DNA from: Rhizobium sp. CSW-27
Lineage (GTDB): Bacteria > Pseudomonadota > Alphaproteobacteria > Rhizobiales > Rhizobiaceae
DNA: 64,000 bases
Assembly: GCF_018760785.1 (NCBI RefSeq)
Contig: NZ_JAHHZO010000003.1
Span: 434,001-498,000 of the forward strand
Direction: 5' to 3'
The notes below the pieces were generated by a model. The model did not search any database. It was not told where the DNA came from and saw only the letters and a list, made by a program, of their open reading frames with translations. This document shows positions 35,382 to 43,533 of the stretch, one piece after another. Both the position numbers and the translations under genes were made by a program. How positions within the stretch are numbered: the stretch's first letter is position 1; every line of letters starts with the position of its first letter.

Positions 35382-35416
35382 TTGACGCAATATAGCGTCA
35401 AAAAATTCGGCGTCAA
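35382..35416. promoter_or_regulatory. Operator of the RES/Xre operon
   Basis: TTGACGC-AATATA-GCGTCAA (35382-35401) is a perfect inverted repeat with 7-bp arms. A further GCGTCAA half-site lies at 35410-35416, and a GCGTCA copy at 35353-35358 just beyond the antitoxin start. Arms and extra half-sites fit cooperative autorepression by the antitoxin (inference). Confidence 0.65.
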
Positions 35417-35445
35417 TGAAGGCGCTTGACAGTCTATAGCGTGGC

Positions 35446-36429
35446 TCACAACAGCCGCTCTGCCAGTTCCAGTGCATCATCGGCATATTTCTGCGTCTTG
35501 TGCGCCATTTCCGGCCGTGCCGCCGCCCAACCGATATAGGTCAGGCTGCGCATGACGACAAACAGCGGCAGAAGCGCAAGCGCCGCGTCCGGAAGGCTTC
35601 GGCACGAGCGGTACCCATTGACCAAGGCCGTTTCCAGCGCCGGATATTGCGGCTCGATCCGGTTCTTGAGCAGCGCCGTCGCCAGATCGAACAGGCGGTA
35701 GCCATAGCCGCAATCATCGAAATCGATCAGCCCGATCTCATTACCGTGGACCATGATGTTTTCGCGCACACCATCGGCGTGTATGAGGCCGTAATCGAGC
35801 CCCTCCGTCCCGGCTTGCGCCAGCCGGTCGAGAAGTCTTGACCGTAGCCGAGCCAGTCCGGTTGCGCTTTCGGGCGAAAGTCCTTGGCAATCCCAGAACC
35901 GGCCCCAGAGCGGAGTGTCGCCCAGCAGGCCGTCACGGTCCCAGGCGGGGCGAACGAAGCTGTCATTCGTTTTGAACCGGTCGGCGCTGTCATGCAGCCG
36001 TGCCAGCGTTTCGCCCAGGCGGAAAAACAGCGCCTGCGCCTCTTCTGATCCATGGGCGAGCGGATGCCCGGTTTCGCCCAGCGGTGCGCCCTCCATCCAG
36101 CTGACGAGGCTTGCAAAACCCGTCGCGCCATCCGTACCGCATTCGGCCAGCAGCGAGCCAGACAGCGTTGGCAGCGGGGCGGGCGCGCGAGCACCCTCCC
36201 CGACCAGATGCGCCACGAAGAGCAGTTCGGAAAGAATGGTATCGCGGCTATGATAGCCAGGTCTGTGCAGCCGAAGCGCCGCATAGGCCCCATCGGCAAG
36301 GCGAACGCGAAACACCGCGTTCTCCCGATATTTAATCAGTCGCGTCTCCGTTCCTTCAAGCCCCCAATGGACAAGTGCCCGGCTGGCGCGCTCGTGCAGT
36401 TGGCGAAGGAAATCATCCGTGTCGATCAT
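35446..36429 (-). CDS. APH-fold small-molecule kinase (hydroxylysine/ethanolamine-kinase-like)
   Basis: A 327-residue protein of the aminoglycoside phosphotransferase/choline-kinase superfamily. The catalytic loop is LIHADGVRENIM (H217, D219, N224) and the Mg-binding motif LIDFDDCGYGYRLFDLA (D236, D238). The N-terminal lobe has a Lys/Arg-rich nucleotide-binding region (YRENAVFRVRLADG). It is the last gene of the IclR-type operon and starts 2 nt after the AGXT2L-like PLP gene. In animals the same pair is found as hydroxylysine kinase or ethanolamine kinase with its phospho-lyase. Phosphorylation of an amino alcohol is the favoured role; antibiotic resistance is unlikely given the context. Confidence 0.8.
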   Translation of the reverse strand: MIDTDDFLRQLHERASRALVHWGLEGTETRLIKYRENAVFRVRLADGAYAALRLHRPGYHSRDTILSELLFVAHLVGEGARAPAPLPTLSGSLLAECGTDGATGFASLVSWMEGAPLGETGHPLAHGSEEAQALFFRLGETLARLHDSADRFKTNDSFVRPAWDRDGLLGDTPLWGRFWDCQGLSPESATGLARLRSRLLDRLAQAGTEGLDYGLIHADGVRENIMVHGNEIGLIDFDDCGYGYRLFDLATALLKNRIEPQYPALETALVNGYRSCRSLPDAALALLPLFVVMRSLTYIGWAAARPEMAHKTQKYADDALELAERLL

Positions 36430-36431
36430 TG

Positions 36432-37715
36432 TCAGAGACCGGCCAGCACATCGTCGAGGACGGAGAGCATCAGGTCCGCATTCTCCCTGGAGAAAGGCAT
36501 GGGCGGTCTGATCTTGGTGGCATTTTGCTGTACGCCGAGCTTGCCCATCAGCACGCCACGTTCACGCATGGCATTGATAACGCGGGTGGCGATCTCCGAT
36601 GCCGGCTCCTTGGTCGCCCGGTCGAGCACAAGTTCTGCCCCGAAAAACAGGCCGGAACCCCGCACATTGCCGATCAGATCGTGTTTTTCGGCGAGCTTAG
36701 TCAGCCCGGCGCGGGCATATTCACCCACCACGCGGGCATTTTCCATCAGCTTTTCATCTTCCAGCACATCCAGCACGGCGCTGGCCGCCGCGCAGGAGAC
36801 GGGGTTGCCGCCGAAGGTGTTGAAGTAGCGGAAGGCCTTGCGGAAAGCATTCAGCGTATCGGTGCTGGCAACCACGCCGCCAATGGGGTGACCATTGCCC
36901 ATAGGCTTGCCCATGGTGACGATGTCCGGCGTGATGCCTGCATATTGATGGCCCCAGAAATGGGTGCCGGTGCGACCGAACCCCGGCTGCACCTCATCGC
37001 AGATCAAAAGACCGCCCGCCTTGCGTACCGCTTCAGCGGCCGAAACCAGGAAGCCCGGTGGCAGTTGCGGGAAGCCCTCATTGGCGAAATAGGGGCAGAC
37101 GATCAGGGCAGAGAAGCCGAAAGGCGATTTCTTCAGGTCTTCAATGGCCTCGTTCAGCGCCTCGGTCCAGGCGCGGGTGAACGCCTCGCCGCCCTCGCCG
37201 CCCAGAGGACGATAACCATCGGGCGCCGGGACATGCCGCACATGGCCGCCATACCCGCCCACGGGGGGCATGCGGATCGACAGCTGCGAGACGGCCGCGG
37301 TATTGCCGTGATAGGTGAAATTGGTGGCGATCACCCCGGTCTTGCCGGTCACGGCTTGCGCCATGCGCAGCGCCACGTCGTTGGCCTCCGAGCCGGTGCA
37401 GGTCAGGATCGCAGTATCGAGACTGTCATCGAAGGTGGCCGTCAGCCGCTCGACATAATCGAGAATGCCCTCATGCAGGTAACGCGTATGGGTGTTGAGC
37501 GTTGCGGCCTGGCGGGCAATCGCCTCGACCACGTGCGGATGGCAGTGCCCGACATGCGGCACATTGTTGTAGCAATCGAGATAGCGGCGTCCGTCCGCAT
37601 CCCAGACCCAGACCCCCTCGCCTTTTACCAGATGCACGGGATCATTGTAGAAGGTGGAGACATTCTTGCCGAGAAGCCGTTCACGGCGGGCAAGCAAGGC
37701 TGCATTGTTCGACAT
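36432..37715 (-). CDS. Class III PLP enzyme, AGXT2L-like (possible amino-alcohol-phosphate phospho-lyase)
   Basis: A 427-residue fold-type I PLP enzyme. K270 in IVTMGKPMGNGHPIGG is the Schiff-base lysine and D240 in LLICDEVQPGFGRTG binds the pyridine nitrogen. The segment YLDCYNNVPHVGHCHPHVV (residues 45-63), LNTHTRYLH and YFNTFGGNPVSCA resemble the AGXT2L (ETNPPL/PHYKPL) phospho-lyases more than ordinary omega-transaminases, as far as I recall those sequences. Such enzymes remove phosphate and ammonia from phosphoethanolamine or 5-phosphohydroxylysine to give an aldehyde. The adjacent APH-fold kinase supports this. A plain aminotransferase remains possible. Confidence 0.78.
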   Translation of the reverse strand: MSNNAALLARRERLLGKNVSTFYNDPVHLVKGEGVWVWDADGRRYLDCYNNVPHVGHCHPHVVEAIARQAATLNTHTRYLHEGILDYVERLTATFDDSLDTAILTCTGSEANDVALRMAQAVTGKTGVIATNFTYHGNTAAVSQLSIRMPPVGGYGGHVRHVPAPDGYRPLGGEGGEAFTRAWTEALNEAIEDLKKSPFGFSALIVCPYFANEGFPQLPPGFLVSAAEAVRKAGGLLICDEVQPGFGRTGTHFWGHQYAGITPDIVTMGKPMGNGHPIGGVVASTDTLNAFRKAFRYFNTFGGNPVSCAAASAVLDVLEDEKLMENARVVGEYARAGLTKLAEKHDLIGNVRGSGLFFGAELVLDRATKEPASEIATRVINAMRERGVLMGKLGVQQNATKIRPPMPFSRENADLMLSVLDDVLAGL

Positions 37716-37718
37716 GGT

Positions 37719-39077
37719 TTACACTCCTGCTGCGGCCGATAGTCCTGCATCCAGCGCGGAGAGGATGCGCTCGACATGCTCGGCGGTAATAATCAGCGGC
37801 GGCGAAAGAATGATGTTGGAGCCGGAGGTGCGCACCATGACGCCCGCCTCATAGGCGGTGTCATAGACCTTCTGCACCACCTGCTTGGAGGCGGCGGCCT
37901 TGGTCTTGCGGTCGCTGACGAGTTCCAGCGCGCACATCAGGCCCTTGCCGCGTGCATCGCCCACCAGTTCATGCTTTTCCTGGAGCAGGAGAAGACCGGC
38001 CAGCAGTTCCTCGCCACGCACAGCAGCATTGGCGGCAACATTCAGCCGCTTCGTTTCCTTCAGCGTCGCAATGGCGGCGGCAGCGCCGACGGGATGGCCG
38101 GAATAGGTATAGCCGTGACCGATGGAGCCAAGGCTGCTGTCATTGTTCTCAAACACATCGGCCACCTTCTGCCCGATCATCACCGCGCCAAAGGGGAAGT
38201 AACCATTGGTGATGGCCTTCGCGGTGCACATCAGGTCAGGTTTCACGCCCCACAGGCGTGAGCCCGTCCAGGCACCGGTGCGTCCGAAGGCGGTGATGAC
38301 TTCGTCGGCGATCAGGAGAATGCCATGCTTGTCACAGACTGCCCGCATCAGCGGCATGAAGGTCTCGTGCGGCACGATGACACCGCCGGCTCCCAGCACC
38401 GGCTCCATGATGAACGCCGCAATCGTATCGGCACCCTGGAAGGCGATTTCCTCCTCGAACTGGCGCGCAATGGCACTGGCGATCTCGGCGCCGTCCGTGG
38501 TGTTGAACGGGTTACGGTAGGTGAAGGGGGCGGGCAAGTGGTAGACGCCCGGCAGCAGTGGCTCATAGGCGCGGCGGAAATTGGAATTGCCGTTGACGGA
38601 AGCGCCGCCGAAATGGGTGCCGTGATAGCCCTTCTTCAGAGCGATGAACTTGGTGCGCTCCGGCTGACCGTTCAGTTTGTGGTACTGGCGGGCAAGCCGC
38701 AGTGCGGTTTCGACCGAATCCGACCCGCCCGATGTCAGGAAGGATCGCACCAGCCCATCTTCCTTGAACCAGTCAGCCAGTTCGTAGGACAGCTCGATCA
38801 GGGGCGAAGTGGTGGTGCCGCGAAAGGCCGAATAGTAGGGCAGATCGTCGAGCTGCTCGCGGATCGCCTGTTTCACCGGATCGCAGGAATAGCCGAGATT
38901 GACGTTCCACAGACCGCCGACGCCATCCAGCAGGCGCTGGCCGTGGACATCGACAATCTCCACGCCGTCGGCAGCAGCCACGATACGCGGCGGATTCTTG
39001 CGCATCTCAGCCGGATGCGCCATGGGATGCCAGACATGGCGGGCGTTGTTTTCCATCAGGAAATTGGAATCACGCAT
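37719..39077 (-). CDS. Class III aminotransferase (omega-amino acid/diamine:pyruvate type)
   Basis: A 452-residue class III aminotransferase. Features are HVWHPMAHPAEMRKNPPRIV at the N-terminus, DGVGGLWNVNLGYSCDPVKQAI, GYHGTHFGGASVNG and PLP-Asp in ILLIADEVITAFGRTG, followed by the Schiff-base Lys in MCTAKAITNGYFPFG. These match the SpuC/omega-amino acid:pyruvate group, which converts terminal amines to aldehydes using pyruvate. It lies 3 nt upstream of the AGXT2L-like gene in the same operon. Two class III enzymes side by side suggest a substrate with a terminal amine at two stages, or a substrate pair. Confidence 0.87.
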   Translation of the reverse strand: MRDSNFLMENNARHVWHPMAHPAEMRKNPPRIVAAADGVEIVDVHGQRLLDGVGGLWNVNLGYSCDPVKQAIREQLDDLPYYSAFRGTTTSPLIELSYELADWFKEDGLVRSFLTSGGSDSVETALRLARQYHKLNGQPERTKFIALKKGYHGTHFGGASVNGNSNFRRAYEPLLPGVYHLPAPFTYRNPFNTTDGAEIASAIARQFEEEIAFQGADTIAAFIMEPVLGAGGVIVPHETFMPLMRAVCDKHGILLIADEVITAFGRTGAWTGSRLWGVKPDLMCTAKAITNGYFPFGAVMIGQKVADVFENNDSSLGSIGHGYTYSGHPVGAAAAIATLKETKRLNVAANAAVRGEELLAGLLLLQEKHELVGDARGKGLMCALELVSDRKTKAAASKQVVQKVYDTAYEAGVMVRTSGSNIILSPPLIITAEHVERILSALDAGLSAAAGV

Positions 39078-39089
39078 GGAAATATCCTT

Positions 39090-39740
39090 TCAAAGACCGA
39101 GCATGGAGAGCGCACGCGCATAGCCATCCGCCGGCTGCGTCACGTCAAAATGAACATGGGGGAGACCGACCGCTTCGGCGCCCTCGATATTTTTCGCCTG
39201 GTCGTCCACGAACACGCAGGCCTCACGGGGCAGGCCCAATTCGGCCAGCACCAGTTCATAGGCGCGCGGATCGGGTTTGAGGATGCCGGTATAGGTCGCA
39301 TCGACGATGACATCGAAGAGATCGATCAGTGGAAAACGGCGACGGAACTCGACGCCGTAGAACAGGTCCAGCTCGTTCGAGAGGATGGCGAGACGCAACC
39401 CCGCCTTCTTCGCGGCAAGGATGGCATCGCGCGCTTCGGGACGCAGCACCAGATCCGCATCCGCCCCCCGCGCACGCTGCACGAAGGTCTTCATGTCCGT
39501 CCAGTCTTCGCCGACCAGGCGGCCAACCTCGCGGGTGCGCTCCATCCAGTAATCGCGCTCGGTGATCTCGCGATTTTGCATCGAAAACCAGAGCGGATCG
39601 CTCGCCGGGTCGAAGGGGCCGCGCCAGGTTAGCGTTCCCGGTGCAAGGCCAAGTGCGCGTTCGGTCACGTCGTGGGTCTCGAAGAGTGTGCGCGTCACCA
39701 CACCTCCGAAATCGAGGATAAGGGCTCGGGTCTCGTTCAT
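39090..39740 (-). CDS. HAD-family hydrolase (subfamily IA)
   Basis: A 216-residue haloacid-dehalogenase-like hydrolase. Motif I is LILDFGGVVT (D10), with an Asp two residues later replaced by Gly (DFGG rather than DxD), motif II is AILSNEL, motif III the Lys in ILKPDPRAYE, and motif IV VFVDDQAKNIEGA. The DFGG form is seen in the epoxide-hydrolase-N-terminal/YihX-like branch. It overlaps the UPF0261 gene by 4 bp. It may remove a phosphate from a pathway intermediate or clear a by-product; the substrate is unknown. Confidence 0.85.
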   Translation of the reverse strand: MNETRALILDFGGVVTRTLFETHDVTERALGLAPGTLTWRGPFDPASDPLWFSMQNREITERDYWMERTREVGRLVGEDWTDMKTFVQRARGADADLVLRPEARDAILAAKKAGLRLAILSNELDLFYGVEFRRRFPLIDLFDVIVDATYTGILKPDPRAYELVLAELGLPREACVFVDDQAKNIEGAEAVGLPHVHFDVTQPADGYARALSMLGL

Positions 39741-41005
39741 GGCTGACCTTTCGGAATGACGCCTTCGGCAACCCAGGCGTCGAATATGGCGAGTGCGCGT
39801 TCGGCAAATTCCGGCGCGTTGATATGCGCATCCACCCGTTCCAGATGAACGTCATCCGGCAGGCTGATGCTGATTTCCTCGATGAAGGCGATGTGACCGT
39901 CCGGGTCGTGGAGCGGCTCGCCCGCGCGGTCCCATTCCTGCACGCCGGTCAGCGGCAGCAGAAAGGCGCGAGGCCCCTTTCCCTTCATCAGCTTTTCGGC
40001 AACCAGCCTGGCCAGTTCCCGACGCTTCTCGACCGTGGAGGTCACCGAACCGAGCAGCCGGTTATGAACGTGATAGGGCCGGTCGGCGAAATGGGCGGGC
40101 ATGACCTGCCAGGCCGGCAGATCGATCATGTCGATGGCGCCCGGTGCCACGATCTGCGGAATCCCGGCCAGGCCGGCGTTCTCCAGACGATCCGCCCCGG
40201 ATGTGACGACGGTGCCGTGATGATGATTGGACACCTCCTGGATGCAGAAATCCATGACGGCAGCAAAGCCGCGCTTGGCGGCAATGGCTTCGAAGGCGCG
40301 CCCACCCATGCCGGTGGAATGGAAGACGGCAACGTCATAACCGCGCGCTTCGAGGGCGGGTTTCAGGATCTTCATGTAGCTGAGGCAGCTGCTGCCAAGG
40401 GAGGTCATGCCGACGAGCGGCTTGTCCTTACGCGGTTTGCAACCATGCCTCGCCGCACCGACGATGGCGCCTGCCGCCTGGGAGAGAATGCAACGGCAGA
40501 TCTCGTTGAGGCCGTAAAGCCCGCCCGACCACAGGATCGTCATCAGATCCGGCGAAATGCGCTCCGGGGGCAAAAGATGCGAATGGGCAATGGTGGAAAT
40601 CAACAGTTTCGGCACGCCGAGCGGCAGAACGGCGGCCACGTCAAGCGCCAGATCCGTCCCCATGGAACCGCCCAGAAGCACCGTGCCACGGATCTCGTCT
40701 TCCAGATACAGTCTTTCGGCAAGTGCCATCGCGCCCTTTGCCATCAGCGCCATGGACGTATTCTCATCGCCCGAATGGATGATGTCATCCATCGAGACAC
40801 CGGCGGACTCCGCAATATCGAAGCGGGAGTAATCCGGCACATAGGGCGGATCCTTCAGGATGCTCACGTCCATCATCACCGGTCGTCCGCCGGCCTGCCG
40901 CACCGTCTCCGCAATAAAGAGAAGTTCGGCGCTTTTCGTATCGCCTGTCCCGACAATCAGGATTGCGATATCGCTCGGGTCTTCGACCTTTCTGCTGTCA
41001 TCCAT
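39737..41005 (-). CDS. UPF0261 (Tm-1-like ATP-binding domain) protein
   Basis: A protein of about 422 residues of the UPF0261 family, named for the N-terminal domain of the plant Tm-1 resistance protein, which binds ATP. It begins with an AILIVGTGDTKSAELLFI nucleotide-binding-like motif and contains VLLGGSMGTDLALDVAAVLPLGVPKLLIST, VGMTSLGSSCLSYM and GAIDMIDLPAWQVMP. The start at 41005 (GGGAGAA upstream) overlaps the IclR gene by 49 bp; a start at 41050 with GAGAGGG is also possible. Its catalytic role is not established. Cotranscription with PLP enzymes and a kinase ties it to that pathway. Confidence 0.82.
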   Translation of the reverse strand: MDDSRKVEDPSDIAILIVGTGDTKSAELLFIAETVRQAGGRPVMMDVSILKDPPYVPDYSRFDIAESAGVSMDDIIHSGDENTSMALMAKGAMALAERLYLEDEIRGTVLLGGSMGTDLALDVAAVLPLGVPKLLISTIAHSHLLPPERISPDLMTILWSGGLYGLNEICRCILSQAAGAIVGAARHGCKPRKDKPLVGMTSLGSSCLSYMKILKPALEARGYDVAVFHSTGMGGRAFEAIAAKRGFAAVMDFCIQEVSNHHHGTVVTSGADRLENAGLAGIPQIVAPGAIDMIDLPAWQVMPAHFADRPYHVHNRLLGSVTSTVEKRRELARLVAEKLMKGKGPRAFLLPLTGVQEWDRAGEPLHDPDGHIAFIEEISISLPDDVHLERVDAHINAPEFAERALAIFDAWVAEGVIPKGQP

Positions 41006-41781
41006 TCCGTTCTCCCGTGCCGGTCCTGCCCGGTCTTCTGGGTTCCCCATAATGCCCTCTCGATGGAGCGGGCGATCTCGGCGGCGTGTGCCCCGAATTC
41101 CTCAAGTTTCGCGCGGTCGACGCGCATGGCCGGTCCGGCAACCGCGATGGTGCCGCGCGCCCTGCCCTTGGCGTCGAGTATGGCAGCGGCAGCACTCATC
41201 ACACCCGCTTCGTAGCCGCCTTCACTGATGCAGTAGCCGAGCCGCCGCCCTTCATTCAGCCGTTCGCGCAGCTGATCGGTCGAGGTGGCTGTGGCAGCCG
41301 TGAATGCCGTCAGCGGCGTTGCGAATGTCGCCTCCAGTTCCGCCGGGCCGAGGGTCGACAGATAAGCAAGTCCGGATGCTGTCGCATGAAGCGGCAGCAA
41401 CTGACCGGGATCGATGATGACCCGGTGCGTATAGTCGCTCATCTCGACATGTACGGTCGCTAGCCTGTCGCCCGCCGGCTCCGAAACATGAACGGTCTCA
41501 CCGGTCGTTGCGACCAGTTCGCGGGCGAAGGGCGCAACGATGCTGGCGAAGGGATAGCGCTGCTCGCGGATGCGGGCCAGCCGTACCGGCGCCGAGCCCA
41601 GGCGGTAGCGGCGGGTGAGCAGGTCCTGCTCCACGAAGCCGAATCGCGAAAGCTCCACCAGCATGCGCCGGGTCGTCGCCTTGTCCATGCCCGATGCCGT
41701 TGCAATGTCGGTCAGGCCGGGCTCCATGCGCATGTCTGCCAGTGTGTTCAGAAGATGCATTGCCTTCGCAATCGTGCTCAT
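40957..41781 (-). CDS. IclR-family transcriptional regulator
   Basis: A 274-residue IclR regulator with an N-terminal winged helix (residues 5-65; LTDIATASGMDKATTRRMLVELSRFGFV) and a C-terminal effector domain with the family phrase LPLHATASGLAYLS near residue 130 and EGGYEAGVMSAAAAILDAKG near residue 190. The normal family end is at about SIERALWG; here about 26 extra residues follow and overlap the UPF0261 gene. It is divergent from the APC permease and ALDH genes, so it probably controls both the catabolic operon and the permease unit from the intervening region. Confidence 0.92.
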   Translation of the reverse strand: MSTIAKAMHLLNTLADMRMEPGLTDIATASGMDKATTRRMLVELSRFGFVEQDLLTRRYRLGSAPVRLARIREQRYPFASIVAPFARELVATTGETVHVSEPAGDRLATVHVEMSDYTHRVIIDPGQLLPLHATASGLAYLSTLGPAELEATFATPLTAFTAATATSTDQLRERLNEGRRLGYCISEGGYEAGVMSAAAAILDAKGRARGTIAVAGPAMRVDRAKLEEFGAHAAEIARSIERALWGTQKTGQDRHGRTEWMTAERSKTRAISQS

Positions 41782-41837
41782 TGGTTCCCTCGCGCGATCC
41801 GCGCCTGGTTTCGGCGCAATGGTTCAAGGCCCTTTTG

Positions 41838-41871
41838 ATTTCGCAGCGACTAGATACTTAACATGCGAAAT
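41838..41871. promoter_or_regulatory. Candidate IclR operator
   Basis: ATTTCGCA (41838-41845) and TGCGAAAT (41864-41871) are perfect 8-bp inverted arms separated by 18 nt, in the divergent promoter between the IclR gene (start 41781) and the permease (start 42028). The spacer includes CTTAACATG, similar to half of the hpaR palindrome. Use by the IclR protein is inferred. Confidence 0.5.
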
Positions 41872-42027
41872 ACCTTGACAGGTGCCAGTTCTGTTTGCAA
41901 GTCTATATTTGAAGCTGAGGTTCAAATAATGAACCAGTAAGCGACCGTCCGAGAAAAGCAATAGGAAACAGGGCGGGTGACTGGGATTTTCAAAGTCAAC
42001 TGGCGACAGAAGAGGGGAACTCTAGAA

Positions 42028-43479
42028 ATGGACGCCATCCAAACTTCGACACCCGGTGCAAACCGGCTTAAAAAGAACACACTCGGCACGGCTGCGGTGA
42101 CCTTTCTGGTCGTATCGGCCGCCGCCCCGCTCACGGCCGTGGCGGGCGGCGTGCCGCTTGCCATGCTGCTGGGCAATGGTGCCGGCATTCCCGGCACGTT
42201 TCTTCTGGTGACGGCAATCCTGCTGATTTTTGCCGTCGGCTACGTCGCAATGGCCCGCCATATCCGTAATGCGGGGGCCTTCTATGCCTATACCGCGCAA
42301 GGGCTTGGCGGCGCACTGGGCGGCGCTGCGGCGCTCATCGCCATCCTTGCCTATAATGCCATGCAGATCGGCGTGTTCGGCATGTTCGGCGCTGCCACCT
42401 CCGGGCTTCTGGCCAGCCTGGGCCTGACTCTGCCCTGGTGGGTCTTTACCTTCATCGGCATTGCAGCGGTGGGTGTGCTTGGCTATCGGCGGGTGGATTT
42501 TTCCGCGAAACTGCTGACCGTGCTCGTCATCCTCGAATATGCTGTCGTGCTTGTCATTGATGCGGGCATTCTGTTTTCGGGTGGCGACAGCGGGCTTACT
42601 GCGGTTTCCTTCACCGCGCCCGCCTTCTTCTCCGGATCGCCGGCGATTGGTATCCTCTTCTGCTTTGCCGCCTTCATCGGTTTCGAAGCCACGACGATCT
42701 ACAGCGAAGAAGCACGCGAACCACACCGCACGGTGCCGCGCGCAACCTATATCTCCGTGCTGATTATCGGCCTGTTTTACATGCTGACGAGCTGGCTGAT
42801 GGTGATGGGCGAAGGGGCAGACAAGCTGAGCGCCAGCCTGGGCGGCCTGGCTGATCCCACCACATTCCTGTTCGTTCTTGCGGAACGCTATGTCGGCCAG
42901 TGGATCGCGCCGGTCATGCAGGTGCTGTTTGTGACCAGCCTCTTTGCGGGCGTGCTGGCTTTCCACAACGGCGTTGCCCGTTACATCTATGTTGCGGGTC
43001 GCGAAAAGCTGCTTCCGGCATCGGTTGGTGTCACCCATCATGTTTTCCAGAGCCCGCACGTTGGATCTCTGGTCCAGACGGCCATCGCCACGCTCGTCGT
43101 CGCTTTGTTTGCCTATGCGGGTCTTGATCCGGTGCTGGCGCTGTTTTCCTGGCTCACCAATGTGGCAACGCTTGCCATCATCGTTCTGATGGCCATGACC
43201 GCCTTCTCCATCCTTGCCTTCTTCCGCCGCAATCCGGGGCTGGAATCGAACCCCTTCTCCACCACCATCCTTCCGGTCATTTCCGGCGTGATACTGAGCG
43301 TTCTCGTCTACTTCATCGCAGTCAATTTCGGTGGTCTGGCCGGTGCGGAAGGCGTGCTGGCGGTATTCCTGCCCGGACTGGTACTGATTGCCGCCGTAAT
43401 TGGCCTCCTGCTCTCCCTTCGCCTGAAGGCGGCCGACCCGACTGCCTTTGCCAGATTGGGCGCAGGTCAGGAAGAGTAA
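42028..43479 (+). CDS. APC-superfamily amino-acid/amine permease
   Basis: A 483-residue secondary transporter with about 12 membrane segments. Typical APC features are TLGTAAVTFLVVSAAAPLTAVAGGVPLAML (first helix, glycine-rich unwound region), the helix 2-3 stretch ARHIRNAGAFYAYTAQGLG and FIGFEATTIYSEEAREPHRTVPRATYIS near residue 225. The start at 42028 has GAGGGGA upstream; a longer frame from 41977 is not needed. It is divergent from the IclR operon and followed by an ALDH. It probably imports the amine or amino alcohol handled by the kinase and PLP enzymes. Confidence 0.9.
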   Translation: MDAIQTSTPGANRLKKNTLGTAAVTFLVVSAAAPLTAVAGGVPLAMLLGNGAGIPGTFLLVTAILLIFAVGYVAMARHIRNAGAFYAYTAQGLGGALGGAAALIAILAYNAMQIGVFGMFGAATSGLLASLGLTLPWWVFTFIGIAAVGVLGYRRVDFSAKLLTVLVILEYAVVLVIDAGILFSGGDSGLTAVSFTAPAFFSGSPAIGILFCFAAFIGFEATTIYSEEAREPHRTVPRATYISVLIIGLFYMLTSWLMVMGEGADKLSASLGGLADPTTFLFVLAERYVGQWIAPVMQVLFVTSLFAGVLAFHNGVARYIYVAGREKLLPASVGVTHHVFQSPHVGSLVQTAIATLVVALFAYAGLDPVLALFSWLTNVATLAIIVLMAMTAFSILAFFRRNPGLESNPFSTTILPVISGVILSVLVYFIAVNFGGLAGAEGVLAVFLPGLVLIAAVIGLLLSLRLKAADPTAFARLGAGQEE

Positions 43480-43533
43480 GCAGCAGCAGGCGCGCCTCGC
43501 GCGCCTGCACGACCTCCAACAAGGACGACCACC

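Noticed and set aside
35446..36429. Aminoglycoside resistance kinase
   Set aside because: The fold is that of an aminoglycoside phosphotransferase, but the operon contains PLP enzymes and an amine permease, and no resistance genes or integron features are near.
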